Below, one piece after another: positions 1-12,176 of a DNA stretch of 64,000 nt. The stretch lies in contig JARUPY010000533.1 in assembly GCA_029817715.1 (NCBI GenBank), forward strand, positions 330,001-394,000. Direction: 5' to 3'. Numbering within the stretch: the first letter of the stretch is position 1; every line of letters starts with the position of its first letter. Below the pieces are notes generated by a model. The model was not told the DNA's origin and did not search any database. It saw only the letters and a program-made list of their open reading frames with translations. The DNA comes from Melastoma dodecandrum (lineage: Eukaryota; Streptophyta; Magnoliopsida; Myrtales; Melastomataceae). Both the position numbers and the translations under genes were made by a program.

Positions 1-663
1 ATCCCCTTGCCCATCTTTCCTGCCCAGATCGGAGCTTCTTTCCTTCGTTTTTGTTCAAGTGGTGGTGCCGCATTGCCGTAATTTTTTGGAGTTTTTTCCT
101 GTGAGGTGGGGCTCGGGCGCCTGACTGTTCCTTTGACTGGTAAAATTTGGCAAGTGGGAGTGGAGAGCGGATAGTGTGATTTCATCCCTCGTTTTCTTCT
201 TTGTGGAGTTTTCTATGGGGGTAATTGGGTTCTTTTTATGGGTTTGGGGGTGGATTAGGGATTGTGGTTTCGATGGTACAGTAGTATGGGAGAGTCATGC
301 TTTAGGTGTATTAGTTGGTACGCACGGGAGTGCCCCCCGTGTGCTTGGTTGATTGAAGTTCTAATGCATTGTTCGACCTGAATTGCCGGGTCAATTTTTC
401 CGAGTAATGTCGAAGAAGTTGTTTTTTGTTGTGGTGGAAATGTCTCTGTTTTAGTTGCTTCAGGGGGAGGGGGGGTTCTTTTCTTAATAGCATTTGGAAG
501 AAAGTTGCTATTTTTATGCAAGGAGGAGGGTAAATAGCTTATTGCAACACCATTTTCGAGGATGACGGATTTTTTTTTGTGCTGTGAATTGCGGTAGGAG
601 AGGGTTAGAATCTTGGGAGAGGTGACTACATTATTTGAGAGAGAAAATTTAGGCTGTGGCGGC
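1..663. other. promoter/5' leader of the Ser-rich protein gene
   Basis: No gene is visible here. The stretch ends at the ATG of the Ser/Pro-rich protein and is rich in T and G with short G runs. It most likely holds the promoter and 5' UTR of that gene. An in-frame upstream codon would add about 17 residues, but the family-like start MPPSP lies at 664. Confidence 0.4.
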
Positions 664-3600
664 ATGCCTCCTTCCCCCGCACGGCGATGCTCCCCCGGGA
701 GAGAGTTGCAAGCGGAAGGTCATAAACATAGGCGGAGTCTGGAAGGTCGGTTACTGTTTCAAGAGAAGGATGATGATCTCACGCTGTTTAAGGAAATGCA
801 GACGCGTGAGAGAGACAATTTTTTGCTTCAGTCTGATGATGATTTTGAAGATTTGTTTTGTAAGACTTCTCTGTCAAGCTATCATTATTTTAGCATTTCA
901 CTACGTCCAGCTCTTTGCTTCTCATCATGTGCTATGAATTTACTTGTGCAGCTGCAAAACTGCGACATTTCTCTGACGTCAAAATTGGCATTGCAATTCC
1001 TGGAAAAGCCCAGAGCAGTGACCTGCTGAATGTGGATGGAGAGAAAAATGACTATGAATGGTGGGTGGTTAACTTTTATTCTTCTTGTATTTTAGGTGAT
1101 TTCGTTGCATTTCTCCCTGCTTAGTGCGGTCCGATGGCTAAAATCTAATTAAAAATCGGCACAGCTTGGCTCTGTTTTGCACAATCCAATAATGCTTAGT
1201 GCCATCTTCATTTAATGATCATTATCTATAAATATAGAAGTGCAGTTTCTCAAGGGACTAGCCCCTCTCACTATGTTGTTGTTGAATGAATTTGTGATGG
1301 ATCTGTTTGCAATTGTAAGGTTGTTAACCCCTCCTGACACACCACTTTTTCGGTCATTGGATGATGAGGCGCCACCTGCCACTGTTCCACGTAGAGGAAG
1401 ACCTCGGAGTCAACCAATTTCTATATCAAGGTCATCCACGGTATGGTTCCTTGGCTCTTATCCTTTTTTATAGCGGACTTAACTTATCCATAGTCTCTCA
1501 TCTTTTGCCTGTTAATTCCCTACAGATGGAGAAGAGTTACCGCAGCAGCAGGGGAAGTGCGAGCCCGAGCCGCTCTAGTCAATCCCCTCGCTGTTCTAGT
1601 AGTGTTTCCCAGGCAAGAGGAAGGTCATCATCAGCCCGTCCGGCCAGTCCAACTCCAAATAGGGCTTCTCCACCGAATAGAGCTTCTCCTCCACCTAGTA
1701 AATCCTCTACTACAGGTCCTAGATCTTCCACCCCAACTTCTAGGAGAATGAGTGGCGGTTCTGGTGGTACTGTTGGATCATCGGCGAGAGGAACATCCCC
1801 GGTGAAAATCAGTAGGGGTAACTCAGCATCACCCAAAATAAGGGCATGGCAAGCCAATATACCTGGTTTTTCAACTGAAGTTCCTCCAAATTTATGTACC
1901 TCATTGGCTGATCGACCAGCAGCTTATGTGAGGGGAAGTTCACCAGCATCTAGAAATAGTCAGGATGCCTCTTCTCACGGCGGCCGCCACTCTATGTCTC
2001 CTACTGGTACAAGAAGCACAGTATCTCATAGCCAAGACCGTGATCCGTTCTATTCACATGGCAAAGGATCGTTGGGATCATCTGGCGATGATGATGTTGA
2101 CTCGCTCCAATCAGTGTACGTGGGTAGTCTGGATCGATCAAATTTGAAGAAATTTGATGCTTTTCCTGGCAAAAAGCCTTTCTCCTCTTCCAAGAAGAGA
2201 GTGGCTTCTTCAGCCCCGAAGAAATCCTCTGATTTAGCTCTAAGACAGGTGATAATCATCCTGTGCTTTATGAACTCAGAACTTTTGTGATCTTGCTTGA
2301 AGTTTCATCGTTAGAGTTGATTCTTGGACCTGACTTGTATAATGTATAGATTATCTCTAAATAGCATACAGGAGCAAGATTCTGTTACATCACTTTCCAG
2401 AAAAATAGCTTTCTTTCTGCTTAGTGTCGTCTGGTAATGCATCTGGACACCTGACATTGAGTACCATTTCTATTTGATTTGAGAAAGCATATTAGTAAAA
2501 AGAAATTATGGTTATAGAGATAGACTGGTTTTTTCCAATACTGGGATTGCATTTGAATGGATTAACAATAAGAACTTTCTGTGCAGGACCATCGGAAAGC
2601 TCCTCAAAATATGTTTCGTCCTCTCTTGTCAAGTGTCCCAAGTAGCACCTTTCACGCTGGAGACTCTGTTTCCATGCAACATAATTTGGTATGTAGAAAT
2701 TCTTCAGTAACAACAAGTAGCAATATCAGTTCTCACCAACATAGAGGCATGGCTCTTGACATGGAGGGAAGTGAGGAACATCATGATGGCCTGGCCAGCA
2801 AATCAGTAGAAGGAATATTTTCTGGCATGGAGCCAGAAATATTTGAGTTTGATGAGGCAGAAGCTGCTAACAAAGACTTGGACAGTGACAGTCATCCAGA
2901 AAATCGGCAGGCCAACTTACCGCTCAATGAGTTAAGCAAGGAACCCATTCTTGATAATGATGTTGTAGATGCTAAAGGTCATGTATCCGGTAGTATGCTT
3001 GTGGAAAATACTGCTACTTATGAAGCCTCCCATGGTAGTGTTGGTCGTCACAAAATTCACATTGCTAAAGATTGTGTCATGTGCTCTGTATGTGGTTGCA
3101 AGTATGATGCCTCTGGTTGTTCAGAAAGAGATGGAGAAATTTGTCCAGAATGCTGTAGAAAAGGGAGAAACTTGGATATTGCTGTTTCAGAGTTGGAACC
3201 TGTCTTCAAAGATTTCACAGAAGGACAATCTATTGGCATATCTGGGGAATACATGCGTTTAGACAAGTTGAAATCCTCAACAACTTCGTGCCAGTCCCAG
3301 AGATCTATTGATTTGGATGAGCTAAGGGTTCTTGAAGAAAGTGATGAGCAACAGGTGGCTTTTTGTTCGCATAATCACATGGTGGATGCTGCTAAAAATG
3401 AGCTCGCTATGGAAGAAGGGAATCCCCAGGCGGCAGCTGTGCCAGACCTGCTTGATGCTGATTCAGAAAACCGGATGCTATTACGGTCCAATAATCTTTC
3501 GAAGGGTGATGTTTCTGAAGCTACTGGTATTTCATTATTGCTCACAAGATCTGGCAGTACTAAGGGCCCTGTAATTCAAGGGAGGACGTATACCTTGTCT

Positions 3601-5280
3601 ACCATTCCTCGTGATGCTCTGTCTTATGCTAGAGAAAGTACAAGCAGCATGAGGAGCTCCTATGGACGTGACAGTGTTTCAAGATCATCTTCTGTTGATT
3701 ATGGCTCACGACAGACTGATCATCTGGGGCATTCTCATTTGCATAGCCTGAAATCATACGTGGATAGCCATAAATATGACAACAGATCACAAAGCATGGA
3801 TTCATCCTTCTCAGGGATGTCAGAAAATGCTCGACAAGGTCTAGGTGTCCTCACGACCGTGCGTGGTGATTTTGAGAACTCTGGTTGTAAAGAAGAAGGC
3901 AACAATATTGAGGGAACAGTTCAATCATTAGACCTAGTGCATCACAGCGACTCTAATTTAAGCAATGACGTGTGGAGTGTCTCAGTGAATTTGGAGGATG
4001 AACCAAGAATAGGATCAGAAGTTAACGTTGTGACACGCGGCAGATTTGGGACTTCCAGCATTCATGAAGACGCAAGCTCGCAAGGAGAAGTCGGCGGCTT
4101 GATGCAGCAGGGGGCTAACACTCCTGATTGCCCTTGTGTTCCTGCTGTCATATCTGCTGATATGTCTGAAACAGAAACTCTTAACTGTGCATTTTCTACT
4201 GTTTCTGATGATGATGCATCTACAAAACATATTGCTCCGGACAAGTCTTCAGGACCTCCTGATAGCGAGAAGAATGTTGCTGTTCCTGAGGGTCCCCAGC
4301 ATGACATACAAGGTTAGTCTATCATGGTTGTTATTTTTGTTCTGTATTATTTATGATCATATGCTGATAATTGAAGATTTAACACGCCTATTTGCAAGCA
4401 CGGATAAATTTATGACAAGGGAAGCATGATTGCTGCATTAGTTTAAGGAGAGTTTAAGGGACAGATGGGGATTTGATTTATTTTACTGACTTCATGCCAG
4501 CTTTTTTTGAGGAAAGAATGTTACAAAAAGGTAATTTAGCTTATAGTTGTCATCGCTACAAATCTGCGCTTATGTTTAATAGTCATGCTGTGTACCTTTC
4601 AACTGGAACATCATAATGCTTACGTATGATATTTCTCCAAAATAATTTCCTCTATAAATAGCGTCCCCCATGCTGCATGAGTTTTAAGGGACTACTACTA
4701 TCTGTATTATTCTGATTGGAACATCCCAATACTGAGACGTTGAATGTTTGCCCTCTCCAGCTCAGCATTGGTTCTAGCATCTTTACGAATGATAATAATG
4801 AATTAATTATCATAAATCTGATTTACTTTCCTTGGGACTGCAGAGGAATCAACTGTTGTGGTGGAGACCCAACCCGGAAGTAAGGCCAGAAGCCTGACTC
4901 TGGAGGAGGCAACTGACGCAATCCTCTTCTGCAGCTCAATCGTTCATGATTTGGCATATAAAGCTGCAACAATCGCGATAGAAAAGGAAGATGTGGTTGC
5001 TCTGGAGGGATCTCATCCCGCCTTGACCATTCTTGGGAAATCCGCCGCAGATGCTAAGGATCCCCCTCGCAGGGGCAGAATTGTCAGCAAGCATGCTTTG
5101 AAAAGCCAAAAAGCACGACCAAAGCCTGTGGAAACCGAGAAAAGGCCATCCCCAACATTCTTTTCTGAGAATGACGAGAATGTCGATGGGTCCTTGACGC
5201 GCAACATCGGGTTGCCCAGCAAGGTAGACACAGAGAAGCCGCCGAAGCTTGAATCCAAGTGCAACTGCACAATAATGTGA
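664..5280 (+). CDS. large Ser/Pro-rich plant protein (FLO11-like annotation)
   Basis: Six coding exons: 664-859, 952-1060, 1320-1440, 1526-2248, 2587-4312 and 4844-5280. They join in frame to 1103 aa. The N-terminus ([14 protein letters not shown], then [10 protein letters not shown] and [10 protein letters not shown]) and the Ser/Pro/Arg-rich middle (about residues 143-330, with [12 protein letters not shown] near 245) resemble a plant family usually annotated as flocculation protein FLO11-like. The name reflects composition only, and no biochemical role is established. A cysteine cluster at about residues 546-573 (CVMCSVCGC, later CPECC) could bind metal. The protein ends in CNCTIM, whose last four residues fit a CaaX box. 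I recognise the family with good confidence; the closest Arabidopsis relative, from memory, is At1g27850. Confidence 0.88.
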
Positions 5281-6565
5281 AAACCCCAGGAAGGCCGAAC
5301 TCGAGAAGGTTACTCAAACTCTCTACCTTTCAGGTCGGTTTGTTCATAAAAATGTGTAGATGGGGGTAGTTAAGAGGGTTGCTTAGGACATGGAATGCTG
5401 CAAGAAGTTAGCTTTTTTGTGTTTTTTTTTTCCTTCTTGTTGATATTACCCAGATTTCATTCCATTTGGTAAGAATATCCAATTTGTCAGGTTAAGTAGA
5501 AGGATTTGTAATTCCCCTCATTTTTTAAAATCTGGGTGTAGGCTAATTTTGAAGGGGAAGGGGGGGGGGTGGGGGGGGGTTTCCCAACTCTCTGTTGTAT
5601 TTGTTTTTTCATTATATTAAGAATGCTCACAATTGAATACATTGCAGGCTTTGTGTGTGTTTGGAATTCAGCAATTGGTGTGGGGTCTAAATCCCTCAAA
5701 GTACAGGGATGAAATTATGAGAATATCCACTTGATTTTATGATTAATAAATAATGTGGCTGATGGGTCTGAGTCTAATTCGATTAGTCATGCAAGGGTGG
5801 GTTTTAAGGTACGAAATCCAAAGAAGAGTTTAGTACTAAAATAACAAAATGTAGAGCGACCGTTGTGTTGGGCTTTGTCTTCCCTCCCCCTCTCAAACTT
5901 TGTTCTTAAATATTAACATCGTGTTTCATGGTTTTTGCACAGAAATGCCCTGTTTGTTTGTAAAAATAAATTGAGTAAAGGCGAAATTATTTCGTAATCT
6001 ATCCTGCCAAAGTCGCACAAGACAAACAGTGTCCTCACTTTTATTACTTGCACCCTGAAACTCTACCCTGATGATTCGCTTTATGTTTACGAGAACTTGG
6101 ATTTTTGTATGCAGTTGAACATGATCATTCTTGAATGCAGTTGAACATAATAAGTCCGGAAGTAAACACTACCAATATGCTGACCAAGTGCCTCGTAAGT
6201 GCTCCTCGTTTCGAGGATGCTCCTCCTCTAAGACCGCATGCTCTTTCGCTCATCCCTGGAGCAGCTTCTTCGGGATGGGTGACTCTGATTCTTTCTCGCG
6301 GGTTCTGTAAAGGTTATAGTGTTTCCACGACTTTGCCTTTTCTTCTCCAAGGTTATGTTACAAATTCTGTCATTTGGTATCACACGTTCCTCATAAATTT
6401 TGTCATTTTGAGTTATCGAGACAACAGCGACTTGCACTATCTGTCATCATCGATTACCTTTGCTCATATTTGTTCAGAAAACGAAGAGAAAGGCATTAGG
6501 TAAAGAAAAAAAAATTATACAGTGAATAATGTCGTAATGTGGTAAAAAAAAATCAAACTGTAAGA
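5281..6565. other. 3' UTR and intergenic region
   Basis: Downstream of the Ser-rich gene and facing the 3' end of the flavin monooxygenase gene, so the two genes converge here. It contains G runs near 5560-5580 and AT-rich sequence. I see no supported gene in it. Confidence 0.5.
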
Positions 6566-9500
6566 TTACAAGCCTAGTAGAACAGAGAAAACCTTTTCCA
6601 TCACCTTCGAGGGATCATCACCGAAGATTGGTGATTTTGCTTGCCAGGCAACGTGTTCATCCGGCCGGACCAGGATGACCCCTCGATCCGTCATCTTGCA
6701 GATATCCCACCAGGAAGATGAATTCACCCCCTCCATTTGCTGGACGTCAATGAAATTTGTCCAAGGGGCCATCGCTGATTTGCTTCCTGATTTGAATCCA
6801 TCTCTATCATCCAAATCCCACATGATACACACCCGTACAGAAACTTTTAATTCATCAGCAACTTTAAGAGCTGCACGAGCAAGAGCGTATGAGTCTCTGA
6901 CCGGAGCAATGATGAAGAGGAACTCAACCATGTCACTGCGAACGAGGTCCAGGGTGGAGACTTTTTCCTGGAGAGAAGGATGATGATCTTTGGTGAGATG
7001 AGTATCAACTAATATGATAACAGATTGTCCAGTTCTACCAACTACCAAGTTACCTCAACGGAATTATCTGACAAGACCTTCACATATAGGTGTGGTAGCC
7101 TCATACCAGGATCTGCAGAGGGAATGTATTCTCTGCGGCGACCTGTTGGCGGTTCTAAAATGTTTGAAGTACTATCAGCAACAGGAACGACTGCACCTTG
7201 GAGGTACCTGTATAAGGAAGAGGCTTAAAGATGGACAGGGAATGCCACTACAGAAATAACATCATTTTTTGGGCAAATGATAATCAGCTAAAGGTTCTAC
7301 GGAAATAAAATACAGTGGGAATAAAGCTAACAATTAGAGTCTGTATGCGATTACTACAACATCAAGAAACCCATGCGCTACCTCCCATTAAAGTGGAAAT
7401 TCCTGTTAGAACAAATCCCTAGCGACCAACACTTTTTATATCCTTCGGGTAGGAAAGGAATGATACCTGAAGCCAAGATCTTCAGCTGGAAATTGCAACT
7501 GAAGGCTCCTCCCCTCCGCAAGTATCTTTTTAAGTTTTGAAAGCCTCGATGATCCCAAAGGATTCTGTTCATTTAGAATCATTTTAGAAGCCTGTGCCCG
7601 GCCTATGCTGAAAAGTGTATTGAATATTGCCTTCTGAACTCCAGATGGTAGAACAGCACCAACGGTTCCACTAATAACTTCACATACTGAGACAAAAAAT
7701 ATGAAAAACTGTCAATACTTAAAAAGGGATAAAATCATTCTAGCATCTTTCAATCACAAAAAGACATCACAACAAAGTGTGCTAAGTTAAAGGTTGCATT
7801 AAATCTTAACTGGAAAAAGGATAAAAGCAAGGACAATTATACCTGACCCTGCAACACCTGGATCAAGACCGAGAGCAGCAGGTACGGACATGGCCAACTT
7901 GAAGTTCTGAACACTCAGAGCCGTATTAAAAGCCGCAATCTGAATAAACAAAAAGTGATTGATGAAAGAAAAAGATGACCAGAAACATGTTGAAATAGAT
8001 CTCAAGCATGTTAAGTTCTTCGTACCGGCTTACGTTCCACTTCATATGTCTCAAGAAACGAAGATGGCGAAGTACCATTCAAAACAGATGCCAATTTCCA
8101 AGCAAGATTATGCGCATCTTGAATCCCAGTATTCATCCCTGGAATTACATTTCTTTTGCTTTTAAAATAGATCAAGCACATGCACAAGTGCGTTTCACAT
8201 ACACACGACATACCATAAACATGAAGTCAGTCTTTCGACTCATGAAAAGGGTTTAAACATTCCAAAATCAGTAAGACCGATGCATCTATTTTGTTTTACA
8301 TATTTTTTCCTTACTTATCAATAGAGATCTAGCAAGAAGAAGATTGCAGGTCAGTTAGAAGTTGACATTATAACAATATTTTGTTCCAGGAATACTCTCT
8401 TTTTCACTCCACGGCACCCAAAAAAGAAAAATGCAATTATGACAATATGTAAATAAAACCAAAGTTTTTATGTCTAGGAATGTTTTTTTTAAATAGAATA
8501 GTATGGATATGTATTAGCAAAATGATACCTTACAATTATATATCCAAAATAGATAACCAAAACTTACCAAAACCGCCAGCCGGAGGAAAACGGTGGGCTG
8601 CATCCCCAGCAAGCACGACACGACTGTCGGCGGACAAATAGTTTTCTGCAACTTCAGCATTCATAACCCAGGGTTTTATATCAATCACATCTATATCCTG
8701 AAGTTCTCTACCGACCAACTTGAAGATTGTGCTCTCACATATCTACAATAGGTTGGATCCTTCAGAAACCTACTGCTTGCATCAGAGAAATAATTGCTTA
8801 TTCACATTTTAACACTAAGTACGGTCACGACATATCTAATATTCTGGACCACTTGAATGACAATAAATTCCCTTCACAAGACAAATTACGTATGCGAAGC
8901 AAAAGTAGCATTGAAAAGGCCAACAGTACCTGAACTCCGAAGTCTTCAAGACTCTGCAGAGGTGGATAGAAAGGCAACTACAATGGGATAAACAATTGAG
9001 GTTCATGAATTAATTATTTAACACTGCCCAAAACATATGAACTTAGCACTAGGAAACATATCATTCAAGATGTACCTGCAAAACGAATTCACCTTGCTTG
9101 AGATCATGGGCGACAATAACACCAATCGCTTCGCTATTGAAAACAAAATATAACATTCCAGGCCTCTCTTTTAGGAGATGATTTCCGAGGTCCCTGCTTC
9201 GAAAATGAACACTCACAAGATTCTGCAGCTCTTTCTCTCCCTTCAAGGTTATTCCTACAAGCTTCCTCACGGTACTTCCAGCGCCATCAGCACCAACAAG
9301 GAAACGACAGCGGACCTTTCTTTCCTTATAAATTCCATCATCAACAACAGAAGAAAAATGAGCACTGACCCATTCACTTGAAGTCGTATCAATGGAAACA
9401 CAATCATAACCCATAAGTAGTTTGTCCTCAAATCCTTCCCAATGATGGCTACAGGTTTTGGAGCTCAAATTGTTTAGGCGATCAACCAACAGCCTGGTTA

Positions 9501-10300
9501 ATTTATACTGCGAGAAGTGTGCAACAGATACAGGACTGTAAATTTTCTTGAGATCTGTCAACAATTAAAGAAAGCATCCAACATGTTTTAAATACAATGA
9601 CAACCTCTCTATCTTCAGTAATTGATTAATATCCAAAACCTAAAATCGCAAAAATGGAAATGTCTCAACACCTTGGGGTTGCATCTGGTCTACAGTCCCG
9701 AGGATTTGACCAGTGAGAGACGTACAATAGATGAACTTTCTCCACAGGTCCACTGGAGGTTGCAACCTCTCAATTTCTTCAGCAAGTCCATCAATTTTAC
9801 GGAACACCTGAAGAAAGTGAAAAATCAGAACTCATTTCAAGGCTTCTGCCGGAAGGAGTCCTCATGCAAGCTATTCAGCAATGCAACTTCTAAGTATAGA
9901 GAATATAAAACCTCCATGGAACGGTTGTTTATGAAGTGCGCCTGCGGATGGCTCGAGAATGTCTTGTTCTTCTCCAGCACAGCACATTTCACACCTTAAA
10001 TCCATCGCGTGAACACCTCATCAAAAGCACTCGTCATACTTAAACTAAAACGATGACGACGACGAGACATAGCAAGGAGCGAATCCGAACATCACGAATA
10101 CCTAGCTTGGTAAGCAGAATCGATAGGACCAAACCAACCGGACCCGCTCCGACGATCAGGACGGGAAGTACCAGATCTTCCGGCGACTCGCTTCCATTGA
10201 CGCCGCCGCTGGCCAATCTCGTGCAGCACTTGTGTCGAGCAAAGCGATACGCGCAGGGCCTACTGATCGCAACCGAACGCAGAAACCGAGCAGCGAGCAT
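6566..10300 (-). CDS. class A FAD-dependent monooxygenase with C-terminal thioredoxin-like domain
   Basis: Eleven exons, read from high to low: 10102-10300, 9912-9994, 9672-9807, 9076-9554, 8930-8977, 8568-8742, 8026-8138, 7843-7939, 7467-7686, 7054-7207 and 6566-6967. They give 701 aa. The three signatures of class A flavoprotein hydroxylases are present: GAGPVG at about 51-56 (dinucleotide fold), GADG at about 227-230, and AGDAAH at about 360-365 followed by PPAGGFGMNTGIQDAHNL. The C-terminal third is like the thioredoxin-fold tail of phenol hydroxylase and PheA/TfdB relatives. The Arg-rich N-terminus before residue 40 suggests organelle targeting, probably mitochondrial. The best match I recall is Arabidopsis At1g24340 (EMB2421). 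The substrate is unknown. The start was chosen at MLAARF; an in-frame Met 47 codons upstream exists. Confidence 0.9.
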
Positions 10301-10504
10301 GGCGAGACGAACGCAGCTTCTACGCCTGGAGTGGAAGCAGAAGGCGAGAAGGGAACGAGAGATCGAGCAAGAGGGGGGAAACCGCCGGTGATGATTTTGT
10401 GATTTTCCCTCGACTGTCCAACAAGTTCGATGGACATTCACGAGACCAAAAATTGGTGATTCAAAGTATTAAAACACTTAATAAAAATTCAGATTATAAA
10501 TAAA

Positions 10505-11430
10505 GCAAAATATCGGATTTTGGCCCTAATTATCGGGCTATTTTCATTTGTGGCCATAACTTTTTTTTTTTTTTATTTATGGTCATAACTATGACATTGA
10601 TTTTGTCTATAGCCTCGACGGAACGCCGTTGGTGGATCTTACCTACGTGGACTAACGGCTGAACTCGTGGCAACAAACGTGGCCATCCTGTCTTTTAGAA
10701 AAAAGAAAAAATATCGGATTTTGGCCCAAATTATCGGGCTATTTTCATTTGCGGCCACGACTTTATTTTTTTTAATTTATGGTCATAACTATGACATTGA
10801 TTTTGTTTATGCCCTCGACATAACGCCGTTGGTGAATCTTACCTACGTGGATTAACGGCTGAACTCTCGTGCGAACGTGACCATCATGTCTTTAAAAAAA
10901 ACCAAAATTAATAAAAAACGTAAATCTCCTCCCCAGATGTTCACGACCCTCCTTAATCCTGCTGCCTACTCCACAACCAAACCTTTCGTGGCCTTGCAAC
11001 CCCAGCAGCAGCATCGCATGTTCAAGGTGAGGTTCTTCGCTTGGATGGTGATGGGCATCCTGTTCTGTGAATTTATTCCCCCTCTCTCCCCGACGGCTCT
11101 TATATATGGGACATCGAGGCCATAAACAAAATCAATGTCATAGTTATGGCCATAAATTAAAAAAAAAATAAAGTCGTGGTCACAGATGAAAATAGCCCGA
11201 TAATCGGGGCCAAAATTCGATATTTTGTCTTTTTTTTAGAAGACAGGATGGCCACGTTTGTTGCCACGAGTTCAGCTGTTAGTCCACGTAGGTAAGATCC
11301 ACCAACGGGGTTACGTCGAGGCCATTAACAAAATCAATGTCATAGTTATGACCATAAATAAAAAAAAAATAAAGTTGTGGCCGCAGATGAAAATAGCCCG
11401 ATAATTGGGGCCAAAATCCGATATTTTGCC
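10505..11430. mobile_element. non-autonomous MULE-like element with doubled terminal inverted repeats
   Basis: The termini are GCAAAATATCGGATTTTGGC on the left and its reverse complement on the right. The order is A-B-core-B'-A'. Two direct copies of the roughly 190-bp terminal repeat (from 10505 and from about 10703) are mirrored by two inverted copies on the right (about 11107-11228, truncated, and about 11244-11430). The core, about 10896-11100, resembles the subterminal region of the complete MULE at 24654-29209: both contain an aacctttcgtggccttgcaa segment. It is therefore a relative or deletion derivative of that family with no transposase. The flanks (ataaataaa and taaaataaa) agree at 7 of 9 positions, a possible decayed target-site duplication. 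The element sits between the monooxygenase 5' end and the complex I gene promoter. Confidence 0.75.
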
Positions 11431-11479
11431 TAAAATAAAAGAAGTACATATAATCGGAGTTTTGTTCCTCAATGACGTT

Positions 11480-11817
11480 ATTTATCAAATTATTTCTTCA
11501 AATAAACTCGTAACTTTCCAAATTCGTCGACTAAGTGAAATCGACCTTACAAAGGACTACTTCAGTCTTTGAGGAAGTCGGCCTTTAAAAAATTTTTTTA
11601 CCTAAGTATATTAAGGTCGACTTTCTTACGTGAATTATTTTTGAATTATTTTTTGTTGCTTTGAAAATTTTGTTTTGCGTATAAAAGGCCTATTTCCATG
11701 AATGACCTTTTGCTTCGAAATTTTTTTTTACCTGTGTAGAGAAGCCGACGGCCGACTTTACTTTCTTAATCCACGAATTTTAAAAGTTATAAAATTATTT
11801 GGTGAAATAATTTTTGA
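11480..11817. mobile_element. MITE-like inverted-repeat element with direct-repeat flanks
   Basis: A 12-bp direct repeat (aatgacgttatt) lies at 11471-11482 and 11818-11829. Just inside it, about 65 bp of left end (atttcttcaaataaactcg) is imperfectly repeated in inverted orientation at the right end, about 70% by eye. This is the structure of a small DNA transposon with a 9- to 12-bp target duplication. No coding capacity is present. The site motif is itself nearly palindromic, which weakens the duplication argument. It lies about 40 bp from the preceding element. Confidence 0.45.
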
Positions 11818-11891
11818 AATGACGTTATTAAGTATAACGACCGAGAAGCCAGAACGTTGGAAAAGATATGTCTAAACGTGATTTTAAGGAT

Positions 11892-11938
11892 CTAATAATG
11901 GGCTGTAATTTTGAACCGTACTTTAGGCCCATTATTAG
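11892..11938. promoter_or_regulatory. inverted pair of site II motifs upstream of the complex I gene
   Basis: Two 12-bp arms, ctaataatgggc at 11892-11903 and gcccattattag at 11927-11938, are perfect inverted complements separated by 23 bp. Each arm carries a TGGGC core. Site II (TGGGCC/T) elements are known to drive plant respiratory and growth-related genes, so a role in the downstream complex I promoter is plausible. The function is inferred. Confidence 0.4.
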
Positions 11939-12176
11939 TCCACAAGTACCAGCCCACCTGGGGGAGGAAACTCCTCCTTTGGTCCTGTCCACTCTTACGT
12001 GTTCCCCTGGACCGTCACTAAATTGCAAAAAACATTCCATCCGTCCGATTACATAAACAGAATCTCAGTCGTCCGTTTACGGCAGCTCTGGTCTCTTACT
12101 CGTTGATCACCCGGCATCTTTCTCTCGTCTGTCGGGATCCGCCACTTGCGTCCGCCGGGAGAAGCGACATCCTCGT

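Noticed and set aside
6135..6503. Open frame containing NTTNMLTKCL, faintly like the end of a Copia polyprotein
   Set aside because: The similarity is a few residues, no integrase, reverse transcriptase or LTR is nearby, and the rest of the frame is unlike any retrotransposon protein.
7042..7053. Apparent continuation of the monooxygenase frame through a 12-bp gap between the penultimate and last exons
   Set aside because: Too short for an intron. A proper intron from 7053 down to 6968 (GTAACT ... CTCCAG) restores the conserved EKVSTLDL sequence.
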